Assembly (NCBI RefSeq): GCF_001761485.1
Contig: NC_090774.1
Span: forward strand, 1-64,000
DNA length: 64,000 bases
Reading direction: 5' to 3'
From: Yarrowia lipolytica
Lineage: Eukaryota; Ascomycota; Dipodascomycetes; Dipodascales
The position numbers were made by a program, and so were the translations under genes. The notes beneath the pieces are model-generated. The model did no database searches. It worked only from the letters and a program-made list of their open reading frames with translations, and was not told the origin of the DNA. Shown here piece by piece: positions 22,143 through 33,080 of the stretch (the first letter of the stretch is position 1; every line of letters begins with the position of its first letter).

Positions 22143-25100
22143 ATGCTTCCCAAGGCTATTCTATTGGGCCTCCTGGTCCCTCTAGCCAGCGCCGATGTTA
22201 GTAGTCACAACTTCATCGTCGACAATATCGCCTCTGCCGCCTCCAATGCCATTGTGAACAACAGAGTGTCCGGATACCCCGAGGCTAGTGCCCAGTCCGA
22301 GGTCGGAGACCTTCTGTCCCACATCATGGGCAACCAGGGCCTCTACAATATCTTCGTCTCTGCCATTGGCATTGTTCTGAACGGAGGTTTCAATGCTGAC
22401 AATTTCCCTCCCTTTGTCAATGTCATTGAAAGCGCCCTCAATTCGTACAAGCAGACCCCAGACTTCACCACTGCCTCCCAGATTGTGTCGCAGTACAAGT
22501 CCAACTACTACGTTACCCCAGCCTACTCTGCTGCCATCTCAACCAACACCTTCTACGTCGGTCTGCTGACTCCTGGTGTCACCAACGCCGCGTCTACTAA
22601 CTCGGTGGCCTCCGCTTCTCTGGACAAGTTCTTTACTGACGCTGCTAGCCTGCTACAGGAGTTGGGTCTTATCTCGACCACTTCGAGTGCTGCCCCTTCC
22701 ACCACCTCAGCACCCACCACAACCACATCGGCACCCTCTTCTACCAGCGCAGCTCCATCCACCAGCGCTACACCCACGTCCAGCGCCGCACCTAGCTCTG
22801 CTCCCCCTAGCTCCACCCCTGTGTCCAGCTCTGCTGTTCCCAGCTCTACCCCCGTGTCTAGCTCTGTCGAGGTGCCTAGCTCTGTCGAGACATCCAGCGC
22901 TCCTGAGTCTTCCACCACCCCTGCCTCTTCGGCACCCTTCATCAACTCTTCGGCCCCCGTGTCTTCCTCTGCTGAGCAGTCTGCCACTGAGCTCCCCAGT
23001 TCTCTTGTCCCTCCTCCTTCCAGTATCCCATCTTCTGAGGCTCTTGTCAGCTCTATCCCCGAGAGCTCTACAGCTGCTTCATCTGCTGCTCCTGTATCTT
23101 CTGAGGCCGCAGGCACTCTGCCGCGCTCCTGTGAGCTCTGAGGGGCCGCAGGCAGCTCTTACTGCCCTGTAGCTTCTGAGGCCCGAGCCAGCTCTCTACT
23201 GCTCCCCTGTGAGCTCTGAGGCCGCAGCCGCTCTGCCGCTCCCTGTGAGCTCTGAGGCCTTCTGCTAGCTCTACTGCTCTCGTGAGCTCTGAGGCCGCAG
23301 CCAGCTCTAATGCTCCCTGTGAGCTGGCCGCAGCCACTCTACTGGCTCCTGTGAGGCTCTGAGGCCCGCAGCCCAGCTCTGCCGCTCCTGTGAGCTCTGA
23401 GGCTTCTGCTAGCTCTACTGCTCCCTGTGAGCTCTGAGGCCGCGCCAGCCTCTGCCCGCCTCCTGTGAGCTCTGAGGCTGCTGCTAGCTCTGCTGCTCCT
23501 GTATCTTCTGAGGCCGCTGCTTCGTCTGCTGCCCCCTTGTCCTCCGAAGCAGGTGCTTCTTCGGGGGGTCCTGTCTCCACCGAAGTTCCTGTTTCTTCCC
23601 AAGCAGGTGCTTCGTCTGCTGCCCCTGTCTCTAGTGGAGCTTCCTCTGCTACTGACGCTGTGTCGTCCACTCCTGTTGTTGTGCCTCCGGGCTCTTCTAC
23701 ACCCGTCGTGGTTACCCCTGGCTCTTCTAGCCCTGTTGTCGTCGTCACTGAAGTTGAGTCTATCACCTCTACCGTGATCCAGACAGTTACCCACTGTAGC
23801 AACAACAAGTGCATCACTCCCACCGTCTCTCTCACGACAGTCGTGCCCACCAACCCTGCTACCACAACTATCCACACTGTGGTTGAGGGAGTTACCGTCA
23901 CAATCACCGTTCCCTGCGATACCACCGCAGTTGTGGTTCCTGCCACTAATCCTGTTGCCCCTGCTTCGTCTGCTGCTGCACCTCCCGTCCATGGAGGCAA
24001 CTCTGGCTCTGGAAACACCGGAAACACTGGCCATGGTGGAAATGCAGGCAATGGAAACACTGGTTCTGGCAATTCTGGCAACGGTAACGCTGGAAATGCT
24101 GGCGTTCCTGCTGGACCTGCTTCCCCTGCTGCTCCCGGTACTCCCGGTGCTACTCCTGCTGCCCCAGGAAAGCCAGAAACTCCTGATCAGGGTGGATCTC
24201 AAGCCCCTGTTAAGCCTAAGCCTGGCACCCTACCCGGTACCATTCCCGGCACTCCTGGAAAGCCTGGACAGGCCGCAGCTCCTGGCACACCCGCCCAGCC
24301 CGGCACTCCTAACGCTCCTGCCCAGCCTGGCACTCCTAACGCTCCCGAACAGCCCGGTACCCCTGCTCAGCCTGGTACCCCTGGAGAGCCTGGCCACCCC
24401 GCCCAGCCTAATATTCCTGCTGCAGCCGGAACTCCCGGACCAGCTGGAAAGCCTGGCGCTCCTGCTCAGCCTGGCGCTCCTGCTCAGCCTAACGCTCCTG
24501 CTCAGCCTAACTCTCCTGCTCAACCTGGTGCCTCTGCTCAGCCTGGTGCCCCTGCTCAGCCTGGTGCCCCTTGCTCAATTGGCCACCCCCCCCCAGCCCC
24601 AATACTCCAGGTGCTGCCGAACCCCGGCCCGCCGGAAAGCCTGGTGTCCCTGCTCAGCCTGGTGCTCCTGCTCAGTCTGGCCCACCCCCCACCATACTCC
24701 GGTGCTGGCCGAACTCCCGGCCCGCCGGAAACCTGGTGCCCCCTGCTCAGCCTGGTGCTCCTGCTCAGTCTGGGCACCCGCCCCCCCCAATACTCCCAGG
24801 TGCTGCCGGAACTCCCCGGACCCGCCGGAAAAGCCTGGTGCCCCTGCTCAGCCCGGTGGCTCCTGCTCAGTCTGGCCCCCCCCGCCCAGCCCAATACTCC
24901 AGGTGGTCCGGAACTCCCGGACCCGCCGGAAAGCCTGGTGCCCCTCAGTCACTGACGCTCCTGCGAAAACCTCAGGCCCCTTGCTCAGGCCGGCACCCCG
25001 AAAGCCGGGTTCTCCTGGGAGCTCCTGCTCCCTTCTCAGTTCCCCCCCCCAGGTCGGTACTCCCCGCAAACTGGTGTTGGCCGCTGGACAGCCCCAGGCT

Positions 25101-25217
25101 CCCCGCTCAAGCTCCCCGCCTCTTCTCAGTTTGTGTGTTGCTCAGGCCCAACGGCGGCCGCTTACTACAGGACCTTGCCTCCTAACCACTCTTGGCTCTT
25201 ATCCCCTTCTGATGTAA
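22143..25217 (+). CDS. Secreted mucin/collagen-like cell wall protein, frame interrupted in its repeats
   Basis: Seen: a signal peptide (residues 1-17, MLPKAILLGLLVPLASA); a compact N-terminal domain to about residue 180; a long Ser/Thr/Pro/Ala-rich stalk including repeats of PVSSEAAASS type; a Thr/Val-rich segment with the cysteine motif HCSNNKC (near 23790); Gly/Asn repeats; then a collagen-like Gly-X-Y array rich in GAPAQP. A short hydrophobic end (TTLGSYPLLM) at 25217 could be a GPI signal. The first frame stops at 23141, a second runs about 23465-24570, and from there to the end the signal hops frames many times, mainly beside runs of C or G. This concentration in GC-rich tandem repeats suggests assembly or sequencing error rather than decay, but decay cannot be excluded. 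Role: probably a glycosylated wall or surface protein, by composition only. Confidence 0.6.
23100..23470 (+). repeat. About ten 36-bp Ser/Ala-rich repeats, irregular
   Basis: Units contain GTGAGCTCTGAGGCCGCAGC and encode a 12-residue pattern like PVSSEAAASSTA. Unit lengths vary by one or two bases, which breaks the frame repeatedly. True coding minisatellites usually vary by multiples of three, so base-calling error is likely. Confidence 0.7.
24290..25000 (+). repeat. Collagen-like Gly-Pro-X tandem array
   Basis: A basic period of about 18 bases (GAPAQP) sits inside a longer unit of about 93 bases reading like AGTPGPAGKPGAPAQPGAP. The left part (24290-24570) keeps frame. The right part has long C runs and loses frame between successive units. 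Confidence 0.75.
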
Positions 25218-25856
25218 ACCCGGCCCCGTGTAGTTCCAGTAACTTAGCTTCTAATCGATCTCAAATACAAAGAATACAGACTTTAATGAAACAAAAAATA
25301 TGTGACAAAGAACTCGATCTTTTAGATAAATTGTCAAAAAATCATTCCCAAAGTCCTCTACTTGTAGTTTCTTCACAAAATGCACGTTGTTTTTTTATTC
25401 TAATGATTCATTACACATCTATATACCTAGTAAGCCGGTTATTGGCGTTCAATAAAATAAACACTTCTGAGTCATTGTGGTGTGGCGCTGCGAGGGCGCT
25501 GTCAGTTGGGTTTGTCGACGCTTCGCAGTTCATGTCATTGTCGTGGTCTCGTGGTAGTGAATCATGGCTAACAGATCAAAAAATCATATTCAAATCGTTC
25601 CTGTCTTATCCAGACTCGAGGTTGGTTTAGTTTTGTTTCTCATAAAAGATCGTAGACGGCGTTAATTCGGATAGGGATATAAATATGATTGTGTGTGTCG
25701 TGTTTGAGTCTTTTGCGCTATCGGGGAGTTGAAGTTGGGGTAGCTCGGTGTTTGGTTTGTTACGTTGTTGGTTTTTTTTTTTTTGATTCGCAAAAATTTC
25801 CAACAAAATTCAAGTATGCTAGGTTCAAAATCAGCGAATTTTTAACGCCCAAAATA
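25218..25856. other. Gene-free stretch before the tRNA
   Basis: A/T-rich, with a T10-type run at about 25773. Probably the 3' flank of the wall-protein gene. Nothing else was recognised. Confidence 0.5.
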
Positions 25857-25930
25857 GCCATCATAGTATAGTGGTTAGTAACACCAACGTTGTGGCCGTG
25901 GAAACCTCAGTTCGATTCTGGGTGATGGCA
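25857..25930 (+). tRNA. tRNA-His (GTG anticodon), with two extra bases
   Basis: The acceptor stem is perfect (GCCATCA with TGATGGC), the discriminator is A, the T arm is normal (CTCAG-TTCGATT-CTGGG), and the anticodon loop TTGTGGC gives GTG. It lacks an encoded G-1, which is normal in eukaryotes because G-1 is added later. Compared with the standard 72-base eukaryotic tRNA-His it has one extra A in the 3' strand of the D stem (GTAAC instead of GTAC) and one in the 5' anticodon stem (CCAACG against CGTGG). Removing either A restores perfect pairing. A T5 run at 25936 can end Pol III transcription. It may be a real gene with sequence error or a tRNA pseudogene. Confidence 0.8.
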
Positions 25931-26253
25931 TTATCTTTTTGGCATTTTAATGAGCGTTTGCTCTTGAACAGACCATGTGCACTTTTTCATTTGGTTGCTG
26001 CATAATAGAGCCGACTATTATACTGGTAGACGATCTACACACGAACTTTGCAAATTTAATGTGTTTTTGACAGCCTTCTCCCAATGCCTCGAGAAGGAAC
26101 GCTATTGTGAGATGTCCTTCACAAACAACGAGTACCATGCGACTACAGTACGAGTAGAGAAAGCATCGTGGGTGGTTTTTGCTTTCTTTTCTTTCCCAAA
26201 TCCTGTTAGTTTATGTAATGTTTATATAAATGTATAGCTTTGTAGTATAAAAT

Positions 26254-28014
26254 CTACTCGGTTGGCCTAATCAAAGGGCTAGGCATGTGGCTGTTGGGCT
26301 GGCTCGGCCGCATCATCGGACTGGCCATGCTACTGGAGGGCTGGCTGGGCCGGAGCATTGGACTGCCGACTCTGCTGTTACCCTCAGACGGTCTGATCAT
26401 GGGACTGCCAACTCGACTTCCAGGCAGAGAGTTAGCAAAGTGACCCAGCTCTCGGCTGTGAAGAGAAGAATGGATACTGCTGAGGGCTGACAACTCCGGC
26501 TGCTGAACCTCCTCCAGCTTGGGAAGCGATGCAATAATGTCGTAGTCTGGAGGGGACAGAGGCACGTCTTCATATGTAGGGGGCACCTCATCATCCCAAG
26601 CGATACCCAGACCACTTCTGTCGGTGATAACCAAGTTGAATTGCATTCGCAACACTCGGGCAGCTCCAGTGGGGATGCTCTGTTTAGAAGACTTTGTGGG
26701 AGAAGCTTCTTCTGCCACAACGAGTTCCACCACAAGGACATGCTTGATCAGTAGACCCAGAACGGGGTCATCCAGGTTGCATGAAAGCTGTCCCAAGTTG
26801 TGTGTGGACACGTCTCCGAGCAGCTCAATGACTCCCTTTCCATCAAAGTTGGACTTCCAGCCCGACTTAATCTCACCCGAGCCCACTGTTCGCACCTCCT
26901 CAATCTCACCCTCTCGCAGCTTCTTTTCCTTCTTGGCAGACCGTTCCTGTCGATCCTGGTTCACAGCACCTGTCGCTGTGGCAGCAGTTCCCGAGGTGCT
27001 GAGACGAGGAGACTCTTCAGCAGCGGGGGCAGCTCCCGAAGCAGGAGTGCCTGTGCCAGGCCCCCCGTTCGTAGTAGCAGCAGCAGAGGCAGATTCCCGT
27101 CGAGTCGCAGGGTTCTCTCTAAAGTTGGGGTCCCACACCTTCGTGTAGAATCTAATGGTTTCATCAATTCGCCAATTTACCTTTCGCATTTTCCATCGGG
27201 CATTCTTGGCTGGAGTCGTGACTCCCTCCAGCTTGAGCTCCAGCGTGAAGGAGCTCTTGGGATAGATGACGTTGGGCAACACCATGCTGGCGTTGAGGTC
27301 TGTGGGAGGGAAGACTCGAATAGAGGTTCTGTCCTGACCACGAATGATGGATCGCGACACGTTGAGGGGCTGTGTGAGCACAAAGGGCGTCGTGTACCCC
27401 GATGAAGGGTCGGGAATAGCCACGGCGTGTAGCTTGTAGTTGATGGAGAACAGAGGGCAGTCTGTGGTTCCTGGAATCTCACCCGGTAGCAGATGTGAGA
27501 AGGGGTATACGTGATTTTGTGGCGGTAGGGGCGTGGGGATTTGCAGAATGTCCCATTTTGCCAGCTCCGTTGTTCGGGCTGCTCCGGTCTTTGTCACTGT
27601 GGTGGTTTCACTGGGCACCAGACCGGGGATTCCTCGCTTGACCTTGATTTCCTGGATGATGGACAGCTGCACGGATTTCATGGGGAATGCGTCCGAGCCC
27701 TTAATTTCCAGGTTGAAGAGGCCGTTGAGAATGGCGCCGGTGGATTCTTGTCGAGGACCAAACAACACCAGTGGCGGCGACTCGATGCGGAAGCTCAGCT
27801 TGACCGGTACGGGCACTGACGACGGAGGGTATGGCTGGTTCTGCTGCGCTGGGGTCTGTGTGGAGGCCGTGCCTGTGTTCATCTTGGAGCCTCCAGACAC
27901 TTTACTGGAGAGCTGGGCGGCCAGCGATGGCGACTGGACAGGCTTTAGTTGCGGGGTGCCTGACGGCGAGTGGTGGGGAGACAGTCGAGAAAGCAGGGGC
28001 ATTTTGTGCGACAT
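26254..28014 (-). CDS. LDB19: Alpha-arrestin, LDB19/ART1-like ubiquitin-ligase adaptor
   Basis: Alpha-arrestins link plasma-membrane transporters to the Rsp5 ubiquitin ligase and so trigger endocytosis. In the 586 residues from the ATG at 28014, an arrestin-like beta-sandwich covers roughly residues 55-285 (FRIESPPLVLFGPRQESTGA, then ARWKMRKVNWRIDE), matching the LDB19 branch as I know it. Two PY motifs for Rsp5 WW domains follow, PPTY at about 478 and PPDY at about 488. The C-terminus has four tandem 13-residue repeats around SPMIRPS. The frame stays open upstream to 28131 without an ATG, so 28014 is the first usable start; an unseen upstream exon is possible. A Ser/Ala/Gly-rich linker interrupts the arrestin region. 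Confidence 0.8.
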   Translation of the reverse strand: MSHKMPLLSRLSPHHSPSGTPQLKPVQSPSLAAQLSSKVSGGSKMNTGTASTQTPAQQNQPYPPSSVPVPVKLSFRIESPPLVLFGPRQESTGAILNGLFNLEIKGSDAFPMKSVQLSIIQEIKVKRGIPGLVPSETTTVTKTGAARTTELAKWDILQIPTPLPPQNHVYPFSHLLPGEIPGTTDCPLFSINYKLHAVAIPDPSSGYTTPFVLTQPLNVSRSIIRGQDRTSIRVFPPTDLNASMVLPNVIYPKSSFTLELKLEGVTTPAKNARWKMRKVNWRIDETIRFYTKVWDPNFRENPATRRESASAAATTNGGPGTGTPASGAAPAAEESPRLSTSGTAATATGAVNQDRQERSAKKEKKLREGEIEEVRTVGSGEIKSGWKSNFDGKGVIELLGDVSTHNLGQLSCNLDDPVLGLLIKHVLVVELVVAEEASPTKSSKQSIPTGAARVLRMQFNLVITDRSGLGIAWDDEVPPTYEDVPLSPPDYDIIASLPKLEEVQQPELSALSSIHSSLHSRELGHFANSLPGSRVGSPMIRPSEGNSRVGSPMLRPSQPSSSMASPMMRPSQPNSHMPSPLIRPTE

Positions 28015-29856
28015 GCCGTTGCGATGTGTTTGTGATGTATAGTCGACGTTATTAGGTCGACGTTGTGACAGTGTCGACGATTTGTGCTGTGCCGTGTGTG
28101 GGGAGTATGTGGGCGGGGAAGAAGAGTGCACAAGTTTGAGTCGATGGTAGTTGCTGATTGGGGATCACAATGGAAATGGGATGTGACTTTATCCAGGTCT
28201 GGTTCTGTGATGTAACTGTCTGTGTAAAGTCCAACGACGATAAAGAGAAATTGATTGCGCTCTCTGTTGCGACACCAGTGTCAAGCTTTATTATTATGGC
28301 GTTTTCTGTTGCCCGTCGCAGCCAAATGTCACTGTACTGACACTAAGGTTTTATGAACACAGAAAGAGATGGTGCACCTGGGAGACGAGAAGGTTATCGC
28401 CTGAAGTCAAACAGGAGTAAGCACGTGGAGGGGTAAAATTGGCAGGGTCTGTAGTGTTGATATTATTAGGGATCTGACGAGCTCTAGTGGCCTCTTTCGC
28501 GGTTGCCAGATCAAGCAATTTTCAACATTGATCTATTTCCACGTGATTTTTCGATTCATCGACTTTTTAAACCCCCTAGTAGTAACCCCCTAGCTTCAAT
28601 ACCCGCCACGCCGGATGGTGCAATAAATAAGCGTACCAGGCATATAATAGTTGAGAGATCCGTACATACACATATAGCCACTAACCAGGAGCCCGTATCG
28701 CTTGGCGAGCGTCATGCCAGATGTACGATGCCGAACCATCTCCCATATCTGCCTGGTCTGGCGTCGCGGACTTCCGGAACTTGTCCAGACAGCCACCCTA
28801 ATCTCAGATTAAATTGTACTATTCTTTCAGGAAGACATGCTCTGAAACACACTTTCTGGGCTGTCACCTCGTGTGCAGATAGGCGCACTTCTTATGCCGC
28901 TCTCAAGTTGGAAATACTGCCGTCTACTGTCCATCGGTAGCCGGCGGTTATTGAAGGGTGGTGGTGGGAGACGGTGTGACACGGGGGTGGTGTGGCTGTG
29001 ACGATGGTCTCTACTGACTCGCTCATTTTAGTAAGTGCTCCTGGTTCCAAGAACGGAATCTCAAAATTACATGTCCAAAAGTAAGCATGCCCCACTACAC
29101 CGATTCCGCCCCACCTTGGCCGTTACCGGGCACGTGGAGTGACCTGCAGCCCCATGCCAAACAGCTTTGTGTCTCTTGTCTTGTGTATTTGATTTCATCC
29201 GCTTTATTACTGTATCCTTCGCCAGAAATGCACAAAAAAAGACCGAGTCCAATAGAGTTGCGCGACAGTTAGAAGCCAAAACCCGAAGCCCGAAGAGGTC
29301 AAAGGAAGCGTGGGAGTTTGGGCGGCCTTTACAAGAAATGAGAGCAAAAGTGAGCAAATAATCCTCTGTTCAGCATAGGCGATATTTCCCGGCGGTTAAA
29401 ATTGTTCCTTTCAGCTTCCAAGTGGTTAGATATTCCGCAGTAAGACACAGACACAAAGAACCTCTCAAACACCAAAATCCACCTTGAGAATGCTTAGAGT
29501 TGACCTCTGTTCATCTCCTGGCAATCTCGGAAAAACAAATCCTGTGGTCGGATGGATGTGCCTCACGACGCAGTTTAGCTGTGGAGCGGTTACAAACATC
29601 AAGCCGCAGAAGAAGTAGAAAACAGAGGTGCATTTTTTGCGTGGCAGAGGCGGGCCCTTGGTAAGTACAGTACCTACTGTAAAGTGCATCCATGGTTATT
29701 CTGTTCTGCCTGTAGCTGGAATGAAGGGCTACGATGGCACACGACTACGTACTGCAGCAGCGTTCATTGTCTAATCTCGCCCAATCGAGATTTTGTTAAG
29801 ATCACGAATATTCTACCCATTGCAGCATTCCTCACAATATACTGTATATATATACT
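28015..29856. other. Gene-free stretch
   Basis: The longest open frame (28503-28940, plus strand) has no recognisable features and basic, low-complexity composition. The right end is the 3' flank of the nuclease gene. No RNA gene was recognised. Confidence 0.5.
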
Positions 29857-31300
29857 TTACCTCTCAGCCTGTCGGGCCAGAATGTACCACAGAGATCCGT
29901 CCAAATCGTAACTGTTGATTGTGACCGGAAGCTGAACTCCAGCAGCCTCCAGCAGCCGCATACTCTGAAAAATAGCAAAATACTTGTTATAAAATCGGAG
30001 ATACGCTGGCCCGAAAGGAGAGCAGAGTTTCCGAGGACCACCTTCGAGTCGCAGTATTTGAGTCAGGAAGTTCATAGACAGCTCATACATTGCCTTCTCG
30101 TTGTACTCACCATTGCTCTGAGGAGTAGTCAGCAGAGCTTCTTCCCAAATGGCCGACGCCATGGAGTTGATGTTCCAATCTGCAATCTCATCTAGAATTT
30201 GTTCGCGTGTTTGCAGCTTGTAAGTGTCGCTACTGGCATCAAAAACAGCCCTGGCTTTGTCTGTGATGGGTAGATTCGCACAGTGCGTCACATTTCCCTT
30301 TCTGCCATGCTCTTGAAACTGATCCTCAGTGGGCTCTGCACCTATCTTCTCAAGAATCAAGTCGTATGCCACAGATCGCCATTTCCTGCCAGCATCAAAT
30401 GCGTATTCGGCTTCCTCGGGCTCGCATAGAATCTGTAGAAATGTATATAGCTGGCCATAGTCGAACCACGCATTTGCCACTCGGTGCGCGTTGTTCTCAT
30501 TTGTATTTGATAGCAGCCTGTATACCCGTGATGCATGCTCATCTTGGATGTAATCCTGTGCCGACCCGAAACTGAACCTCTGTAGAATGGCCATTTGAGA
30601 CTCGGCAAACTTCTTGTACCCCACATCGTCCTTCAACCACACTTTTAAGCTTAGTGAATTCCATGGCTCCATACCCTGCTAGACTAGGACACAGATCGAA
30701 CCGCTCCTTGAGAACTTTGGCAGGGTTCAGGGTATTGATGACACCTGCGTCGATTCCAAACACAGACGTGTTGAGGATGACAACATTGTCGGGAAAGTCA
30801 AACGCACAGAAATCCGTGTCGTTCGTCATGACGTAGGTTGGCTTACCAGGGTTCTGTGTAGCATAGTTGTACACCAGAGTGGCGAGTATATCATCGCATT
30901 CACCGGGGGCAATTCGACAAGAAATGTCTGGAAACTCTGTCAGAATGGTATCTGAACACACATCTGCGCATCCTGCTGGGAGACAGAACGACTTTGCCTC
31001 TATTCCTTCTTTGACTCGGATATCTCGTCGTCTCTCAGTCTCTTTGAACTTTGATAATGGAGTCAATCCATCGAACAGAATCATCTCGATTTTCCACCCG
31101 GCTAGAAGCCACTTTCTGAGCACGACTTCCATGTGACACCTCACTGCCCTAAGATCGTACTTGGCACCAGGCATACATCGTTCAGTCACCATATGGCTCA
31201 TGGAGTGACCATCGATGAAGACCCGGCCATCGGCAAACTCCTTCAGCTGTTTGCGCACATAGAGCGACTTCAATTGCGTATAGTATCCAGGAATACCCAT
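29857..31300 (-). pseudogene. PIN/XPG-like asteroid-type nuclease, one frame break
   Basis: The N-terminal 230 codons (from the ATG at 31300) form an FEN1/XPG-like PIN domain: MGIPGYYTQLK, then acidic metal-ligand positions in FIDGHSM, ECDDILATLVYNYA and MTNDTDFCAF. The spacing and the XPG-I-like ECDD resemble the asteroid family rather than FEN1, XRN or RAD27. The protein then changes frame near 30640-30690, and a second frame of about 270 codons carries the rest (VWLKDDVGYKKFAESQMAIL onward). No normal-length intron fits: the only GT...AG pairs there are under 35 bases. Either a recent single-base indel, a sequencing error, or a dead gene. The acidic residues of the PIN domain look intact. 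Substrate unknown. Confidence 0.6.
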
Positions 31301-31849
31301 CTACAATTGGGCCTTGGTATGAGTAATGGGTATGAAGTACTGGTCTCAGATGAGATAGAGTGTGAAGTGAAGGTTCTCTCCACATATGTATGTACCTACT
31401 GTCTACTGTATCGTGTGTTTAGAAGATGCAGGTGTGTCTGAGTTGTTATAGGGGTTTAACAACGTGGCGGAAGAGCCAGATACCTGATTAAACACTAATA
31501 GCGGGCATGTTCTTAAGACTGAAAAAAAGTCAGTACAAGTAGTCAGAGTTGGTCGCACATCAAATGCTTACTAATCAGTATGGTATTTACTTACAGCGGT
31601 ATGAGGTATTTAGGAGTGTCATTCAAGTGTCTTGCACAAATATTTCAGATGTGAAAACTGGGAAATATACTGATGAGAAGCAGAAATTTGGATTTCCTCA
31701 AAGAAATTTACCCCTTTTCTCACAAAAACACCCTCAAATTGACCACCGTTCGTACATTCGGTATGGTCTAAAATAAAGTTGCAAATTTACACTACGGTGT
31801 GTAGGTTGAAAAATCGAGCATCCGACATAGGTACAAAACACCACCCACA

Positions 31850-32641
31850 ATGAACGCGCTTATGAAGAAGTGGACCAGCCTGGTTGTTCCCACGGGAACC
31901 CGGTCGTACTCGTCCATGGTCATGACTAAGCTCAAGGACATCAACCACAAGAACAACCAGAAGGTGGGTCGAGGTGTGCAGTCTGGGCGAGGTAAGACCT
32001 CCAAGCGAGGACAGAAGGGTCAGAAGTCCCGAGAAAGTATTCCTCTGGGTTTCTCCGGTCACCAGCAGCGATGGTATCTGCGATACCCCAAGCTGTCCAT
32101 TCCTCGACGTGAGAAGTTTGTCGGAGTGTCTGTTTCCGACATTCAGAAGTGGATCAACGATGGCCGACTTGATGCCTCTAAGCCCCTGGGCGTTCGAGAC
32201 CTGGTTCTGTCTGGTCTGTGCTCTTCCAAGCTCGGAATCAAGATTTTCGCCCGACGAGACGTGCCTCTCACCGCAAAGATCGACCTGACTTCCAACAAGG
32301 CCTCCCAGGCTGCTATTGAGCAGATCGAGGCTGCCGGAGGCAAGTTCACCGCCAAGTACTACTCGCCCGTGGGTCTCAAGATCGAGCTCAACGAGAAGCG
32401 ACTGCTCGACAAGACTGGTCGAATCCCCAAGCAGCCCCATCCTCTGCGGCGAAAGGACGTGGAGTACTACATGAACCCCGAGAACCGAGGCTACCTGGTG
32501 GGCTACGAGCGACCCAAGTACACCAAGACCGCCGTCAAGCGAACTACCAAGCCCGGCTGGGAAGAGCGAATCAAGACTCTCAAGGATTCCAGCTCCAACG
32601 TGGCTTCCGGTTTCAACAACAACGGAATCGAGGTCTTGTAA
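31850..32641 (+). CDS. MRPL10: Mitochondrial large-subunit ribosomal protein uL15m
   Basis: A structural protein of the mitochondrial 54S subunit. The 263-residue product starts with a basic, hydroxylated presequence (MNALMKKWTSLVVPTGTRSY) typical of mitochondrial import. It then has the L15 N-terminal glycine-rich arm (GRGVQSGRGKTSKRGQKGQK), which threads into rRNA, and the conserved L15 core with an IEAAGGKFTAKYYSPVGL segment. Mitochondrial versions are longer than bacterial L15 at the C-terminus, as here. It is divergently arranged with the nuclease gene, about 550 bases apart. Confidence 0.93.
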   Translation: MNALMKKWTSLVVPTGTRSYSSMVMTKLKDINHKNNQKVGRGVQSGRGKTSKRGQKGQKSRESIPLGFSGHQQRWYLRYPKLSIPRREKFVGVSVSDIQKWINDGRLDASKPLGVRDLVLSGLCSSKLGIKIFARRDVPLTAKIDLTSNKASQAAIEQIEAAGGKFTAKYYSPVGLKIELNEKRLLDKTGRIPKQPHPLRRKDVEYYMNPENRGYLVGYERPKYTKTAVKRTTKPGWEERIKTLKDSSSNVASGFNNNGIEVL

Positions 32642-33080
32642 AACGAATGTATATAGTATATGATATTGATAACGGAAAGGAGAAGGAGTAATGCTACGGG
32701 AATAGTATTAGCACGTTGGGGCTTGAGTCTCTCATATGTATAGCCTGACTGGGGTTGTTTCATATAGACCTTGTACCAGTCTCAGCGTGCAGTCGTAAGA
32801 CATTGGACACCACACTCTGACAAATACAAACAACGAACGGATTTAGAATATGCGTCACATTTTACAGCCACTTAGCTCACGATACAATTTGTGAGTACAA
32901 GTACTCTCGCACCATCGCACTCTTTCCAATTCACCTACAGCTGGATCATTATCCGCCTAGCCAATCATGAGCCAACCTTACCGATTATTAATGTACATAC
33001 TGTACAAGCACATTCTGTATTTGAAGATTAATAATGTTACATGCATAGCCTTTTTGGTATCGATTCCATCTTCCCCCACT

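Noticed and set aside
28503-28940. 145-codon plus-strand frame
   Set aside because: No motif, signal or domain; overlaps competing frames and lies in a stretch with no other gene-like features.
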